Assembly: GCA_020025515.1 (NCBI GenBank)
Contig: JAHHRZ010000005.1
Coordinates: 1-64,000 of the forward strand
DNA: 64,000 nucleotides
Direction of reading: 5' to 3'
Source of the DNA: Oscillospiraceae bacterium
GTDB taxonomy: Bacteria; Bacillota; Clostridia; Oscillospirales; Oscillospiraceae
Part shown: positions 51,596 through 60,540 of the stretch, piece after piece
Numbering within the stretch: the stretch's first letter is position 1
How the letters are laid out: the number at the start of each line of letters is the position of its first letter
The notes under the pieces: model-generated
What the model was told of the DNA's origin: nothing
Seen by the model: the letters and a program-made list of their open reading frames with translations, nothing else
Databases searched by the model: none
Program-made: the position numbers and the translations under genes

Positions 51596-53500
51596 TTAGA
51601 TGCCCAAAGCTGCACGCTTGGCTTCGATGCGCTCGATCATCAGGTCGCCCATCTTCTCGATGTCGGTCTCCACGGTGTAGTTGGCCTCGACCCACTTCTT
51701 GATGCCGTTCTCGCCGGTGAGCCACTCGCCCATCTCGGAAGAACCCTTGACATAGGGATCAACACCCAGGAAGGTATCCAGACCGGTAGCAACAACGTAG
51801 TTACCGATGGACACAGCCTTCTCGGACATCCACTCGGGAGCGCAGCCCAGGACAGGCAGCTGGGAGATGGGAATGCCGGAGTCCTTGGACAGCTCGGCAG
51901 CCAGGATCAGCATACGGGAGATATCCACGCAGGAGCCCATGTGCAGGACAGGAGGAATACCAGCCAGCTCGCACACACGCTTCAGACCGGCGCCGCAGTA
52001 CTCCTTCGCCAGGACGGGGTCCATAAGACCGGCTTTGGCAGCAGCCTGAGCAGAGCAGCCGGAGACAATCACGATGATATCGTTCTTCAGGAACTTCTTC
52101 ATGAGCTCAATATGAGCGTAGTCAGGACGGATCTTGGGGTTGTTGCAGCCAACCATGGCCACAGCACCGCGCAGGACACCGGAGGTCACGCACTCCAGCA
52201 GGGGCTTGGTGGTGCCGAAGGTATCGACCTGGGAGTTGGCAACGCCATCAAGCACCTTCACAATGGCCTCGACAGAGTAGCCCACACGAGCGTTGGCCTT
52301 AATATCGGGGATATTCACCAGCTCAGGAGTACGGTTCTTGAAGTTCTCAACGGCGGTCTTCACAATGGCCTTGGCATTCTCGGCGGCGGACTCGGCGCTG
52401 AACTCAATGAACTCGGAGTCGGGCATGCGGGCGATATGGGAGGTAGTAATAAACTTGGTGTGGAAGCACTTGGACAGGGGGCCCAGTGCGGGGAAGATGC
52501 ACTGGATGTCAACAACGATGGCTTCGCAGGCGCCGGTGAGAACCACATTCTCCTGGCTCAGGAAGTTACCGGCCATGGGGATGCCGTGACGCATAGCAAC
52601 TTCGTTGGCGGTGCAGCAGACACCGCAGACATTGATGCCCTTAGCGCCAAGGGACTTGGCCAGGGCGATCATTTCGGGGTCATTGGCGTAATGAACCACC
52701 ATCTCGGACAGAGAGGGATCATGGCCGTGGACAACAATGTTGACCATGTCCTTTTCCATAACGCCCAGGTTGGCAGTGGTATCGATGGGCTTGGGAGTGC
52801 CGAACAGAACGTCGGAGAACTCGGTGCCCATCATGGAGCCGCCCCAGCCGTCGGACAGACCGGCTCTCAGAGCCTGATGTACCAGAGCTTCGGGCAGGGA
52901 AGAGCAGCCCATATGTGTCATGTGCATCGCTTCGGCAACTTCGCGGTCGATGGCGCGGGGGGTAATGCCGGCGTTCTCCCACAGCTGCTGGGTGTGCTCA
53001 GGAGCACGCTTTGCAAACAGCTGAGTCCCGAAGGGCTTGCCGTACTCCATAAGGCCCTTTACAGCGACCTCATGAGCCAGCTCGTAGATATCCTTGCCCT
53101 CGGTCTCCATTTCCCATTCTTTGGCAATGCGAATGAGCTTCTCGGGGTCCTTGATGGTGTAGTTGCCGTTTTCCTTGGTTTCATACAGGGTGTGCATGAT
53201 CTCACGACCGTGGTCGGAGTGAGAAGCAGTGCCACCGACGGTAAAACGCAGGAAGTTACGGCCGACGATACCATGAACGTCGCAGCCACAGATTCCTCGG
53301 GGAGATTTGGGGGTAATGCGGCAGGGTCCCATGGAGCAGATGCGGCAGCAGGTGCCGGCTTCGCCGAAGCCACAGTGGGGGGTCTGGTTCTTGACCCGCT
53401 GCTGCCAGGAGTCAGCACCCACCTTTTTGCCGTTTTCCAGCAGAGAGGCAGTGGCCGCTTCCATTTCTTCGACAGTGATTAAGCGATCCCAATCCTTCAA
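51596..53500 (-). CDS. cooS: Anaerobic Ni-Fe carbon monoxide dehydrogenase catalytic subunit
   Basis: A 634-residue CooS/AcsA. The N-terminal cluster cysteines are in CGFGEAGTCCRICSMGPCRI and GICGCDVHG (D and B clusters). Further down GVCCTANEVAMRHG, VIVSGCSAQAAAK, CGAGLKRVCELAGIPPVLHM with GSCVDISR supply C-cluster ligands. It interconverts CO2 and CO and feeds CO to AcsB. It appears to start at TTG (53500) after AGGAGG, in agreement with the family N-terminus. First gene of the operon. Confidence 0.95.
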   Translation of the reverse strand: MKDWDRLITVEEMEAATASLLENGKKVGADSWQQRVKNQTPHCGFGEAGTCCRICSMGPCRITPKSPRGICGCDVHGIVGRNFLRFTVGGTASHSDHGREIMHTLYETKENGNYTIKDPEKLIRIAKEWEMETEGKDIYELAHEVAVKGLMEYGKPFGTQLFAKRAPEHTQQLWENAGITPRAIDREVAEAMHMTHMGCSSLPEALVHQALRAGLSDGWGGSMMGTEFSDVLFGTPKPIDTTANLGVMEKDMVNIVVHGHDPSLSEMVVHYANDPEMIALAKSLGAKGINVCGVCCTANEVAMRHGIPMAGNFLSQENVVLTGACEAIVVDIQCIFPALGPLSKCFHTKFITTSHIARMPDSEFIEFSAESAAENAKAIVKTAVENFKNRTPELVNIPDIKANARVGYSVEAIVKVLDGVANSQVDTFGTTKPLLECVTSGVLRGAVAMVGCNNPKIRPDYAHIELMKKFLKNDIIVIVSGCSAQAAAKAGLMDPVLAKEYCGAGLKRVCELAGIPPVLHMGSCVDISRMLILAAELSKDSGIPISQLPVLGCAPEWMSEKAVSIGNYVVATGLDTFLGVDPYVKGSSEMGEWLTGENGIKKWVEANYTVETDIEKMGDLMIERIEAKRAALGI

Positions 53501-53534
53501 AGTGAATTCCTCCTATTGTTGATGTCTGATGTTG

Positions 53535-53579
53535 CAGGCCCCAGGTTGAAAGGTAACAGGGGGTAGGGCCTGGGGCCTG
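53535..53579 (-). promoter_or_regulatory. Leader hairpin of the CODH/ACS operon
   Basis: CAGGCCCCAGG and CCTGGGGCCTG form a perfect 11-bp stem between the promoter and the cooS ribosome site. No T-run follows on the minus strand, so it is unlikely to be a simple terminator and may control stability or regulation. Confidence 0.5.
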
Positions 53580-53618
53580 TGAAGCCGCAGAGACATACGA
53601 CTTCACCGTACCAGTATT

Positions 53619-53647
53619 ATTTTACCTATTTTAATGCCAAAAGTCAA
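53619..53647 (-). promoter_or_regulatory. Promoter of the CODH/ACS operon
   Basis: Minus-strand TTGACT (53642-53647) and TAAAAT (53619-53624), 17-bp spacing, about 120 bases upstream of cooS. I see no gene in 53650-53934. Confidence 0.65.
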
Positions 53648-53934
53648 TGTATGTTTTCATCCTTGGGTATATTTCGTAAAAAACCATAAAATTTCTTATA
53701 GAAAACCAAAAATAAGACGAAGCCCCCAGGGGGGATAGAATTTACGTCTTGCAAAGTATCGAAATTTGGAAAGATTTAGGGTGTGAGGTCTGGGGATTTC
53801 CTTTGAATGGAGGGAGAAAAACACCTTGTTTGCAGGATTTTATTGGTGAGGAAAATACCCTTGTGAAATATATACAAAACAAAATAGCCGGGACGTTCCC
53901 CAGCCATGCAGACTGGATGGCAAAGGGCAGGCAA

Positions 53935-53986
53935 AAAAAGAGATACAGCCCCTTCTTCCGGAGTGGTGTCCGGAAGAAGGGGCTGC
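53935..53986 (-). terminator. Terminator of the helicase-dprA operon
   Basis: A 15-bp perfect stem (AGCCCCTTCTTCCGG / CCGGAAGAAGGGGCT) with a T-rich run (CTTTTTTT) on the minus strand. Confidence 0.85.
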
Positions 53987-54025
53987 ATAAAACAGGAAAA
54001 TTCCCAAGGTGCATGTTTGCGGCGG

Positions 54026-54898
54026 TTATGGGATGGAAATGAATTCGGAAATATGAGGAAGCATCCGGCAGTCTATGGGAATCGCACCCTGTGAGTACAG
54101 CGCCTGCGCAGCAGCAGAGCCATCCTGATAACAATAGACGGGGCTCCAGTGGTGATGCAAATTGGCCTGTACGCCTGCCCAGGTTCCCCCCCGCCCCTGA
54201 TTGCTTTGTGCAACCAAAGTCATTCGCCCCAATGCGTGGATCAGGTGATTCCGAGACAGGGCACGCTGGGCGGTAAAGGGTAAATCAAAGCTGTCCTGAC
54301 ACAGATAGAGGGTTTTCTGATCGTTCTGGTGTCCCAAAAAGCAATCGGGCAGAACGACGATGCAGGCGCCGCCTGAGACTGCGGCACCTTCCTGGGCGGT
54401 ACGGTCCGCTCCTCTGGCCCCGCCGGATACCAGAACGCAGCTTTGCCGGGCAATTTCCTGCCCGGCCAGAGACGCAAACTCCCGGTTTGCAGGCCGAAGA
54501 TCCCGGCTCCCCACCACGGAGATCAGGGGATTATGTAAAAAGTCGGTGTTTCCCCAGGTCCAGAGTACGGGAGGGGCATGGGTTTTCATAACACGCAGCA
54601 GGTGCTGCGGATACTCAGGACTTAATCGGGTAAGGCAGCCATAGCCGCAGCGTGCGGCCTTGCGCAGATAAGTTTCCAGCAGCTCTTCCTGAGACAGCAG
54701 AAGCACGATGTGTTCCGCTTCCTGCTGGCTGCATCCCACAGACAGAAGAAGGCCACAGTCTACTTCCCGGTCCGCTTCCGGTTCCAACGTTAGAATTTTT
54801 TTGGATAATTTCCAATATTGCGATCCGGTAAGTGGGCTTCGCTCAGGATCTCCCAGATGAGAGGTCAGAAGCAGAAGTCCCGCCTCCCGGGGGTTCAA
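54026..54898 (-). CDS. DprA/Smf-like protein
   Basis: A 290-residue protein. An N-terminal helical part precedes a Rossmann-like DprA core: LISVVGSRDLRPANREFASL, VLVSGGARGADRTAQEGAAV, and ALSRNHLIHALGRMTLVAQS in place of the usual RNRIIAGLS. DprA loads RecA on incoming DNA during transformation; this diverged copy lacks the canonical FP.RNR motif, so the role is uncertain. It apparently begins at a TTG overlapping the TGA of the helicase gene, so the two are translationally coupled. Confidence 0.7.
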   Translation of the reverse strand: MNPREAGLLLLTSHLGDPERSPLTGSQYWKLSKKILTLEPEADREVDCGLLLSVGCSQQEAEHIVLLLSQEELLETYLRKAARCGYGCLTRLSPEYPQHLLRVMKTHAPPVLWTWGNTDFLHNPLISVVGSRDLRPANREFASLAGQEIARQSCVLVSGGARGADRTAQEGAAVSGGACIVVLPDCFLGHQNDQKTLYLCQDSFDLPFTAQRALSRNHLIHALGRMTLVAQSNQGRGGTWAGVQANLHHHWSPVYCYQDGSAAAQALYSQGAIPIDCRMLPHISEFISIP

Positions 54899-56082
54899 CG
54901 GAACCGCCTCTTCACCACAGGGGCCTTCACCTCCTGCTGGGTGAGGGTGCCGTCCTCCTGCATGAGCATGGGGCAGATGGTGAAATCAGAGAATTTGGCA
55001 ATTTCGTCCAGCTTTGCTTTTTCAGGGAAATTGCTGACCATGGAGTAGGCCGCACCCTTGCGCTTGGCCCGCCCGGTGCGTCCGATGCGGTGGATGTAGT
55101 ATTCATTTTCCTCGGGAATGTCATAGTTGATCACACAATCCACATCATCTACGTCAATGCCCCGGGAGGCCACATCGGTGGCAATCAGAACGGGAAGTTT
55201 CCCTTCGTGGAACCTGCGCATGGTCTTTTCCCGCAGAGACTGCTTCACATCTCCGTGGATGCACTCGGCGCAGAGGCCGGCCTGCTGAAAATCATCACAC
55301 AGCCGCTGACACATATGCTTGGTGTTGCAGAAAATCATGACCCGCTCAAAGCCCTGCGTGCGGATGAGCCGCAGAGTGGTTTCCGCTTTGGCAAGGGGGG
55401 TGGTAGTAATGGAGAACTGGTCGATATCCGGACGATCCTGCAGCTTGGGCTCCACGGTGATCTCCACCTCGTTGCGCTGATACATCCAGGACACGGTCAT
55501 GACCTCCTGAGAAATGGTGGCAGAGAAGAGACCCAGATTCTTTCGGTTTTTCACCTTTTCGATCAGCCGGGTTACATCCTTGAAGAAGCCCATGTCCAGC
55601 ATCCGGTCTGCCTCGTCCAATACGATGGTCTTTACCTTGTCGAAACGGATATTTTTCCGGTTGTAGTGGTCCATCAGCCGGCCGGGGGTGGCAACGACGA
55701 TCTGAGGCTTTTTCTCCAACGCCTTGGCCTGCGAGCCAATGGAGGCACCTCCATAAAGTACGGTCACCCGGATTCCCTTGTAGAAGGTCATAAGGCTTCT
55801 CAGTTCGTCGCAGATCTGAATGGCCAGTTCCCGGGTAGGGGCAAGAATAAGGCCCTGGACATCCTCACATTGTGGATCTACATGTTCCACCATGGGGATT
55901 CCAAAGGCGAAGGTTTTTCCGGTTCCGGTGGGGGCTTTGGCGATGACATCCTTCCATTCCATGAGAGGCGGGATGGCCTCCTTTTGAATGGAGGTGGGGT
56001 AGCCATAGCCTTTCTTTTCCAGGGCTTTCAGCATGGACTCGGACAGGCCCAACTCCTGAAAGGTAGTGGTTGTTTCAGACAT
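54895..56082 (-). CDS. DEAD-box RNA helicase
   Basis: A 395-residue helicase core without long extensions. Motifs in order: Q motif with FQELGLSESMLKALEKKGY, APTGTGKTFAFGIP, TRELAIQ, VATPGRLMDH, DEADRM, SATISQEV, ATDVASRGIDVDDVDCVINY, HRIGRTGRAKRKG. It unwinds RNA duplexes with ATP; RhlE/CshA-like by motif style. Its stop overlaps the start of the dprA-like gene. Confidence 0.92.
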   Translation of the reverse strand: MSETTTTFQELGLSESMLKALEKKGYGYPTSIQKEAIPPLMEWKDVIAKAPTGTGKTFAFGIPMVEHVDPQCEDVQGLILAPTRELAIQICDELRSLMTFYKGIRVTVLYGGASIGSQAKALEKKPQIVVATPGRLMDHYNRKNIRFDKVKTIVLDEADRMLDMGFFKDVTRLIEKVKNRKNLGLFSATISQEVMTVSWMYQRNEVEITVEPKLQDRPDIDQFSITTTPLAKAETTLRLIRTQGFERVMIFCNTKHMCQRLCDDFQQAGLCAECIHGDVKQSLREKTMRRFHEGKLPVLIATDVASRGIDVDDVDCVINYDIPEENEYYIHRIGRTGRAKRKGAAYSMVSNFPEKAKLDEIAKFSDFTICPMLMQEDGTLTQQEVKAPVVKRRFR

Positions 56083-56117
56083 GTTGATTCTTTCCTTTTA
56101 TCATTGATATTTTTCTC

Positions 56118-56146
56118 AGTATATCAGATTTTGACAGAGTTTGCAA
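56118..56146 (-). promoter_or_regulatory. Promoter of the DEAD-box helicase gene
   Basis: Minus-strand TTGCAA (56141-56146) and TATACT (56118-56123), 17-bp spacing. Confidence 0.65.
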
Positions 56147-56225
56147 CATAGAGCCATTCTGTTTCCCGATGGAAGATGGAAGGCATTTGATATCAAATTC
56201 CTAAATTTTCCCCCTTTGTGGAAAG

Positions 56226-56262
56226 AAAAATCCTCTGCCGGTCTGAGGCCTGGCAGAGGATT
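56226..56262 (-). terminator. Terminator of mgtE
   Basis: AATCCTCTGCC and GGCAGAGGATT form a stem followed on the minus strand by a T-run. Confidence 0.85.
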
Positions 56263-56265
56263 CAT

Positions 56266-57639
56266 TTACATGGGGAGCAGCATACTGGCGATTGCAAAAT
56301 AGACCAGCAAAGACAGCGCATCCACAATGGTGGAAATAAAGGGACTTGCCATAACGGCAGGATCCAGTCCCAGCTTTTTCGCGCCCATAGGGAGGATGCA
56401 GCCCACGGTTTTAGCCACCAACACGGTCAGGGCCATGGTTACGCTGACTACAACGGCCACCAGGACGGGAACATCGTTTCCAAAAGCCAGATTTTCCAAC
56501 AGGATGATCTTTAAAAAGCATGCGATGGACAATACAATGCCGCAGCACACAGCCGTGCGGATTTCCTTCCAGATCACCATGGGAAGATCCCGGAATTCCA
56601 GCTCGTCCAGAGACAGTGCACGAATGATGGTGACGGAGGACTGAGAACCGGAGTTGCCGCCGGTGCCCATAAGCATAGGGATAAAGGCGGTCAGTGCGGC
56701 CTGTGCCGCCAGGGCACTTTCAAAGCTGGTGATAATCATACTGGTGAAGCTGGCAGAGACCATCATAATGAGAAGCCAGGGGATTCTCTGCTTAAACAGG
56801 TCCCAGACCCGGGCTCTGCTGTATGTCTTTTCGGAAGGAGACATACCGCTCATAATTTCAATATCTTCCGTGGCCTCTTCTTCCATGACATCCATGGCAT
56901 CATCGAAGGTCACAATACCGATCATACGATTGTCGGTATCTACAACAGGAATGGCAAGAAAGTTATATTTCGCAAACATCCGGGCCACTTCTTCCTGGTC
57001 CGTAAGGGTGCTGACGGAGATCACATTGGTTTCCATCAGATCCTCAATGGGGGTGTCATCATCCTCTGCAAGCAGCAGATCTTTCACGCTGACGAGACCC
57101 ACAAGGGTTCGGTTCTGGGTCACATAGCAGGTATAGATGGTTTCCTTGTCCAGACCTGTGCGGCGGATGCGGAGAATACTCTCTCCCACGGTCATTTGCG
57201 GCCGAAGCCCGACATACTCCGTGGTCATAATGGAGCCGGCAGAGTTTTCGGGATAACGCAGTAATTCATTGATAGACTTTCTGGTGTCGGGGTCTGCCTG
57301 CGCCAGGATTCTGCGAACCACATTGGCAGGCATTTCTTCTATCAGATCTACCGCATCATCCAGATACAGCTCATCTACCACTTCTTTTAATTCTTTGTCA
57401 GAAAAGCCTTGAATCAGCATTTGCTGATGCTCCGGCTCCATCTCTACAAATGTCTCTGCCGCCAGTTCCTTGGGCAGCAGCCGGAACAGCAGAGGGATTC
57501 GCTCCTGCTCCAACTCCAGAAATACGCCGGCAATGTCGCTGGGGTTCATCGTCACAAGGATATCTCGCAGAGACGGGTATTTTTTCTCTTCCAGAAGAGA
57601 CATTATCATCTTCTTCAGGATGAGCGCCTGATTTTCCAT
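56266..57639 (-). CDS. mgtE: Magnesium transporter MgtE
   Basis: A 457-residue MgtE: N-terminal superhelical domain (FLELEQERIPLLFRLLPKEL), two CBS domains (about residues 135-260, with SIMTTEYVGLRPQMTVGESI and FLAIPVVDTDNRMIGIVTFD), and five transmembrane helices with the pore-type LMGTGGNSGSQSSVTIIRAL. The cytoplasmic domains close the channel when Mg2+ is high. The leader contains a short ORF and a hairpin over the ribosome site, so its expression is probably controlled after initiation. Confidence 0.95.
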   Translation of the reverse strand: MENQALILKKMIMSLLEEKKYPSLRDILVTMNPSDIAGVFLELEQERIPLLFRLLPKELAAETFVEMEPEHQQMLIQGFSDKELKEVVDELYLDDAVDLIEEMPANVVRRILAQADPDTRKSINELLRYPENSAGSIMTTEYVGLRPQMTVGESILRIRRTGLDKETIYTCYVTQNRTLVGLVSVKDLLLAEDDDTPIEDLMETNVISVSTLTDQEEVARMFAKYNFLAIPVVDTDNRMIGIVTFDDAMDVMEEEATEDIEIMSGMSPSEKTYSRARVWDLFKQRIPWLLIMMVSASFTSMIITSFESALAAQAALTAFIPMLMGTGGNSGSQSSVTIIRALSLDELEFRDLPMVIWKEIRTAVCCGIVLSIACFLKIILLENLAFGNDVPVLVAVVVSVTMALTVLVAKTVGCILPMGAKKLGLDPAVMASPFISTIVDALSLLVYFAIASMLLPM

Positions 57640-57647
57640 GAATGTTT

Positions 57648-57679
57648 CCTCCTAACCTCTTTTGTTGCCCATTAGGAAG
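57648..57679 (-). promoter_or_regulatory. Hairpin sequestering the mgtE ribosome site
   Basis: On the minus strand CTTCCTAA can pair over eight positions (one G-U) with TTAGGAGG, which is the mgtE Shine-Dalgarno sequence. Confidence 0.5.
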
Positions 57680-57702
57680 TAAAAACACACAGGGGGCCGG
57701 TA

Positions 57703-57795
57703 TTATGCTGCAAGGGTCGGAAGCTGCCACGGATGCGAGGCTGCTGACCCGGGGGTACTTCGGCCCGCTGTCGTGCTGTTACTGCCTGCGTCCAT
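57703..57795 (-). CDS. Putative 30-aa leader peptide of mgtE
   Basis: An ATG at 57795 preceded by AAAGGAGGG opens a 30-codon frame (MDAGSNSTTAGRSTPGSAAS, then HPWQLPTLAA) ending 63 bases before mgtE. The peptide has three prolines. The RNA around it is GC-rich and structured: GGGCCG near its start can pair with CGGCCC just after its stop, followed by a T-stretch. This resembles leader-peptide attenuation, as known for Mg2+ transporters of enterobacteria, but the sequence is unrelated. Confidence 0.4.
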   Translation of the reverse strand: MDAGSNSTTAGRSTPGSAASHPWQLPTLAA

Positions 57796-58069
57796 GATAG
57801 ATTCCCTCCTTTGAATGCATTTGTTACATTACTACCTCAACCATACAATTATATCGCTATTTTTTGCTGATGTCAAACGGTTTTCTGATGTTACCGAACG
57901 TATTTGGAACATAGGTGCATGTTCAGGCTTTGGCTCTGCCCTGGGCTGGGGAAATTTTCATAAGTTTGATTATTTTTCCCTTTTCTTTGTGTTTTCGTCC
58001 TTGCAGTCATAGAGAAAACATGCTAAAATCAGAGATTGCTATATTTGCGTGTCCATAAGGAGGAATATG

Positions 58070-59464
58070 ATGGAACAAGAACAGACCAACGTACAACTAA
58101 CGCAAACCCCGATTTCCAAACTTCTACTGAAATTTTCCATTCCTTGCGTCACCAGCTTGCTGATTGGTGCGTTATACAATATTGTTGACCAGATCTTTAT
58201 TGGAAACAGCTCTCTGGGTTATTTGGGCAATGCGGCTACCGGCGTATCTTTCCCGATTCTGTGTATTGCGCACGCCTTTGCCTGGTGTGTGGGAGACGGC
58301 GCGGCTTCTTTTTTGAGCATATGTGCCGGACGGAGGGACAATCAGAAAGCCCATCAATGTGTGGGAACAGGCATTACCATGACGGGAATCATCAGTCTGG
58401 TGCTTATGCTAATCTGCCTTTTGTTCTGCGAGCCCCTTATGAGGCTCTTTGGGGCTTCGGATCAGACCATCACCATGGCCGTGGATTATTTTACCATTAT
58501 TGTGTGCTTTTTCCCCCTGTATTTGCAGGTCAATGTAATTAACAGCGTCATTCGTGCAGACGGATCCCCCACCTATGCCATGGCGGCTATGCTGACTGGC
58601 GCCATTACCAATCTTGTGTTGGATCCCATTTTTATTTTCGTGTTGGACTGGGGGATCAAGGGGGCCGCCTGGGCAACGGTTTTGGGACAGACCCTTTCGT
58701 TTATCTTCAGTGTGGCCTATTTCCGTAAGCCGAAAAACTTCCGCTTGACCAAATCCAGTTTTCGGCTGAATTGGAGAATCCTAAAGGAAATGCTTCCTCT
58801 GGGTGCGTCCTCCTTTGTCACGCAGATTGCGGTGGTAGTGGTGACGCTGACCTGCAATATCATGCTGGCCCGTTACGGAAAGCTCTCCGTCTACGGTCAG
58901 GACATTGCGATTTCTGTGTTTAGCATCCAGACCAAGGTGTATACGGTGGTGATCAACATTGTAGTAGGCATTGTTCTGGGGGGACAGCCTATTTTCGGCT
59001 ATAATTATGGAGCGGGCCGGATGGATCGGGTAAAAGAGGCGTATCGTCTGGTGCTGCTGTCTACCTTGGTGGTAGGCACCGTCGCTACCGCAATTTTTGA
59101 GTTCTGGCCTCAGGCTGTGATTGGACTTTTTGGCTCCGGAGATGCCTTGTATCAGGAATTCGCGGTGAAAACATTCCGGATTTACCTGTCCTTGACCACG
59201 GTGACCTGCATTGTGAAAATGTCCGCCATTTTCTTCCAGTCCATTGGCCGCTCTGTGCGGGCAGTGTCGGCTTCTTTGATCCGTGACATTGTATGCTTTA
59301 CCCCGCTGGCCATTTTGCTGCCCTATTTTCTTGAGCGCAGCAACCCCGGCACCGGCATTGACGGCATCCTCTATGCTGCTCCTTTGGCAGACTTTGTCTC
59401 TCTGATCGTGGTGGTTTCCCTTACGATTCCGTTTTTTCGGTCAGTCAACCGGCATCAAAAGTAA
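58070..59464 (+). CDS. MATE family efflux transporter (second)
   Basis: A 464-residue protein with 12 helices: ISKLLLKFSIPCVTSLLIGA, IVDQIFIGNSSLGYLGNAAT, NSVIRADGSPTYAMAAMLTG, and FGYNYGAGRMDRVKEAYRLV in the second half. It belongs to the MepA/DinF-like branch, distinct from the transporter at 38754. Of the ATGs near AAGGAGG, the one at 58070 has the best spacing. Convergent with the epimerase-like gene. Confidence 0.87.
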   Translation: MEQEQTNVQLTQTPISKLLLKFSIPCVTSLLIGALYNIVDQIFIGNSSLGYLGNAATGVSFPILCIAHAFAWCVGDGAASFLSICAGRRDNQKAHQCVGTGITMTGIISLVLMLICLLFCEPLMRLFGASDQTITMAVDYFTIIVCFFPLYLQVNVINSVIRADGSPTYAMAAMLTGAITNLVLDPIFIFVLDWGIKGAAWATVLGQTLSFIFSVAYFRKPKNFRLTKSSFRLNWRILKEMLPLGASSFVTQIAVVVVTLTCNIMLARYGKLSVYGQDIAISVFSIQTKVYTVVINIVVGIVLGGQPIFGYNYGAGRMDRVKEAYRLVLLSTLVVGTVATAIFEFWPQAVIGLFGSGDALYQEFAVKTFRIYLSLTTVTCIVKMSAIFFQSIGRSVRAVSASLIRDIVCFTPLAILLPYFLERSNPGTGIDGILYAAPLADFVSLIVVVSLTIPFFRSVNRHQK

Positions 59465-59465
59465 A

Positions 59466-59493
59466 AACGCCCCCGACCTGAGATCGGGGGCGC
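59466..59493. terminator. Terminator between convergent genes
   Basis: CGCCCCCGA and TCGGGGGCG enclose CCTGAGA. T-runs are short. Confidence 0.6.
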
Positions 59494-59502
59494 AAGGATG
59501 AT

Positions 59503-60375
59503 TTACCAGATGGTGATGGACCAGTCGTTGGAGAACATCTCTCCTGCGGGGACGGAAATCACGTCGGGGAAGGTGGCCAGGTCTTCCAGCAGATCCCGGC
59601 CCGGGAGGGTGGCCCAGGGCTCAATGCACAGGTAGGGCGCATCGGTTTTAGGCTGGTGCCAGAACCCCACATAGGGCATCTGGGGATAGCTCACGGTGAC
59701 ACCGTGGCTGCCCTTGGGGGAGCTGAGGGTAACACTCCGGGGGGCATCGGCCAGAACCACGGCATCATTGTCGAAGAGATCGTGGGTCAGAGGCAGCTTT
59801 CTGTCCTCCACCAGATGGTATTCAGGCCGCTGAGGAGCAACCTGAAGGCTGGGAGAGAAGGTGATCTGGTGCGGCTTGCAGGGCTCTGCATAAGTCAGCT
59901 CGTAATCCTCAAACTTCAAGCCTTCCTCCATGGGGACATTAAAGCCGGGGTGACCGCCCATGCCGCAGTACAGAGGCTTGTCAGACTGGTTTTCCACCTG
60001 AAAAGCGATCTTGAGGGTGCCGCCCTCCAGTTCATAGCGGATGCGGAAAATAAAGTGATAGGGATACATCTTACGGGTCTTTTCGTTGTCCTGCAGGGCA
60101 AAGCAGCAGGCGGTTTCGGAAACGGATTCCAGAGTCATCTGGGATTTGCGCACGAAGCCGTGACGCTCCATGGGGTACTTGACACCCTCCAGAGTGTAGC
60201 TTGCCTCGTGGAGTCTGCCCACAAAGGGGAAGAGGTTAGGCGCCTGGCCGGACCAGTAGGCGGGATCGCCCTGCCACATATATTCCCGTCCGGAGACGGC
60301 ATCTTTGATGGAGGTGAGGGTAGCGCCCTCGGGATTGATGGTGACAATCAGCTTGTCGTTGGAAATCTGAGTCAT
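59503..60375 (-). CDS. Aldose 1-epimerase family protein (LacX-like)
   Basis: A 290-residue beta-sandwich protein of the galactose mutarotase superfamily: INPEGATLTSIKDAVSGREY, APNLFPFVGRLHEASYTLEG, GMGGHPGFNVPMEEGLKFED with the catalytic-type histidine, and LCIEPWATLPGRDL near the C-terminus with the acidic residue. It interconverts sugar anomers; the substrate is not known. The ATG at 60375 follows GAAGGAG; an ATG at 60393 is in frame but lacks a site. Confidence 0.83.
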   Translation of the reverse strand: MTQISNDKLIVTINPEGATLTSIKDAVSGREYMWQGDPAYWSGQAPNLFPFVGRLHEASYTLEGVKYPMERHGFVRKSQMTLESVSETACCFALQDNEKTRKMYPYHFIFRIRYELEGGTLKIAFQVENQSDKPLYCGMGGHPGFNVPMEEGLKFEDYELTYAEPCKPHQITFSPSLQVAPQRPEYHLVEDRKLPLTHDLFDNDAVVLADAPRSVTLSSPKGSHGVTVSYPQMPYVGFWHQPKTDAPYLCIEPWATLPGRDLLEDLATFPDVISVPAGEMFSNDWSITIW

Positions 60376-60540
60376 ACTTGATATCTCCTTCATGGTTATG
60401 ATAGGAATTTCATCCGGCTGGGATTCCGGGAAAAGACCTTATATCAGTTTTATTGTAGCAAATTATAACAGAAATGAAAAGAGGCAGTTTTCATTTCACC
60501 GTAAGCTTGTGGCGTAAGGACACAGAAAGGAGCCGATAAA

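Noticed and set aside
50759..53482. Long open frame of 907 codons on the plus strand opposite cooS/cooC
   Set aside because: It is antisense to genes with clear family motifs; such long shadow frames are common opposite codon-biased GC-rich genes. The same applies to the plus-strand frames opposite acsB and ackA.
53742..54134. Open frames on both strands around the dprA terminator
   Set aside because: They run through a perfect terminator palindrome and have no ribosome site.
57640..57795. M-box (ykoK) magnesium riboswitch upstream of mgtE
   Set aside because: The typical conserved blocks are not present; a short ORF and a ribosome-site hairpin are found instead.
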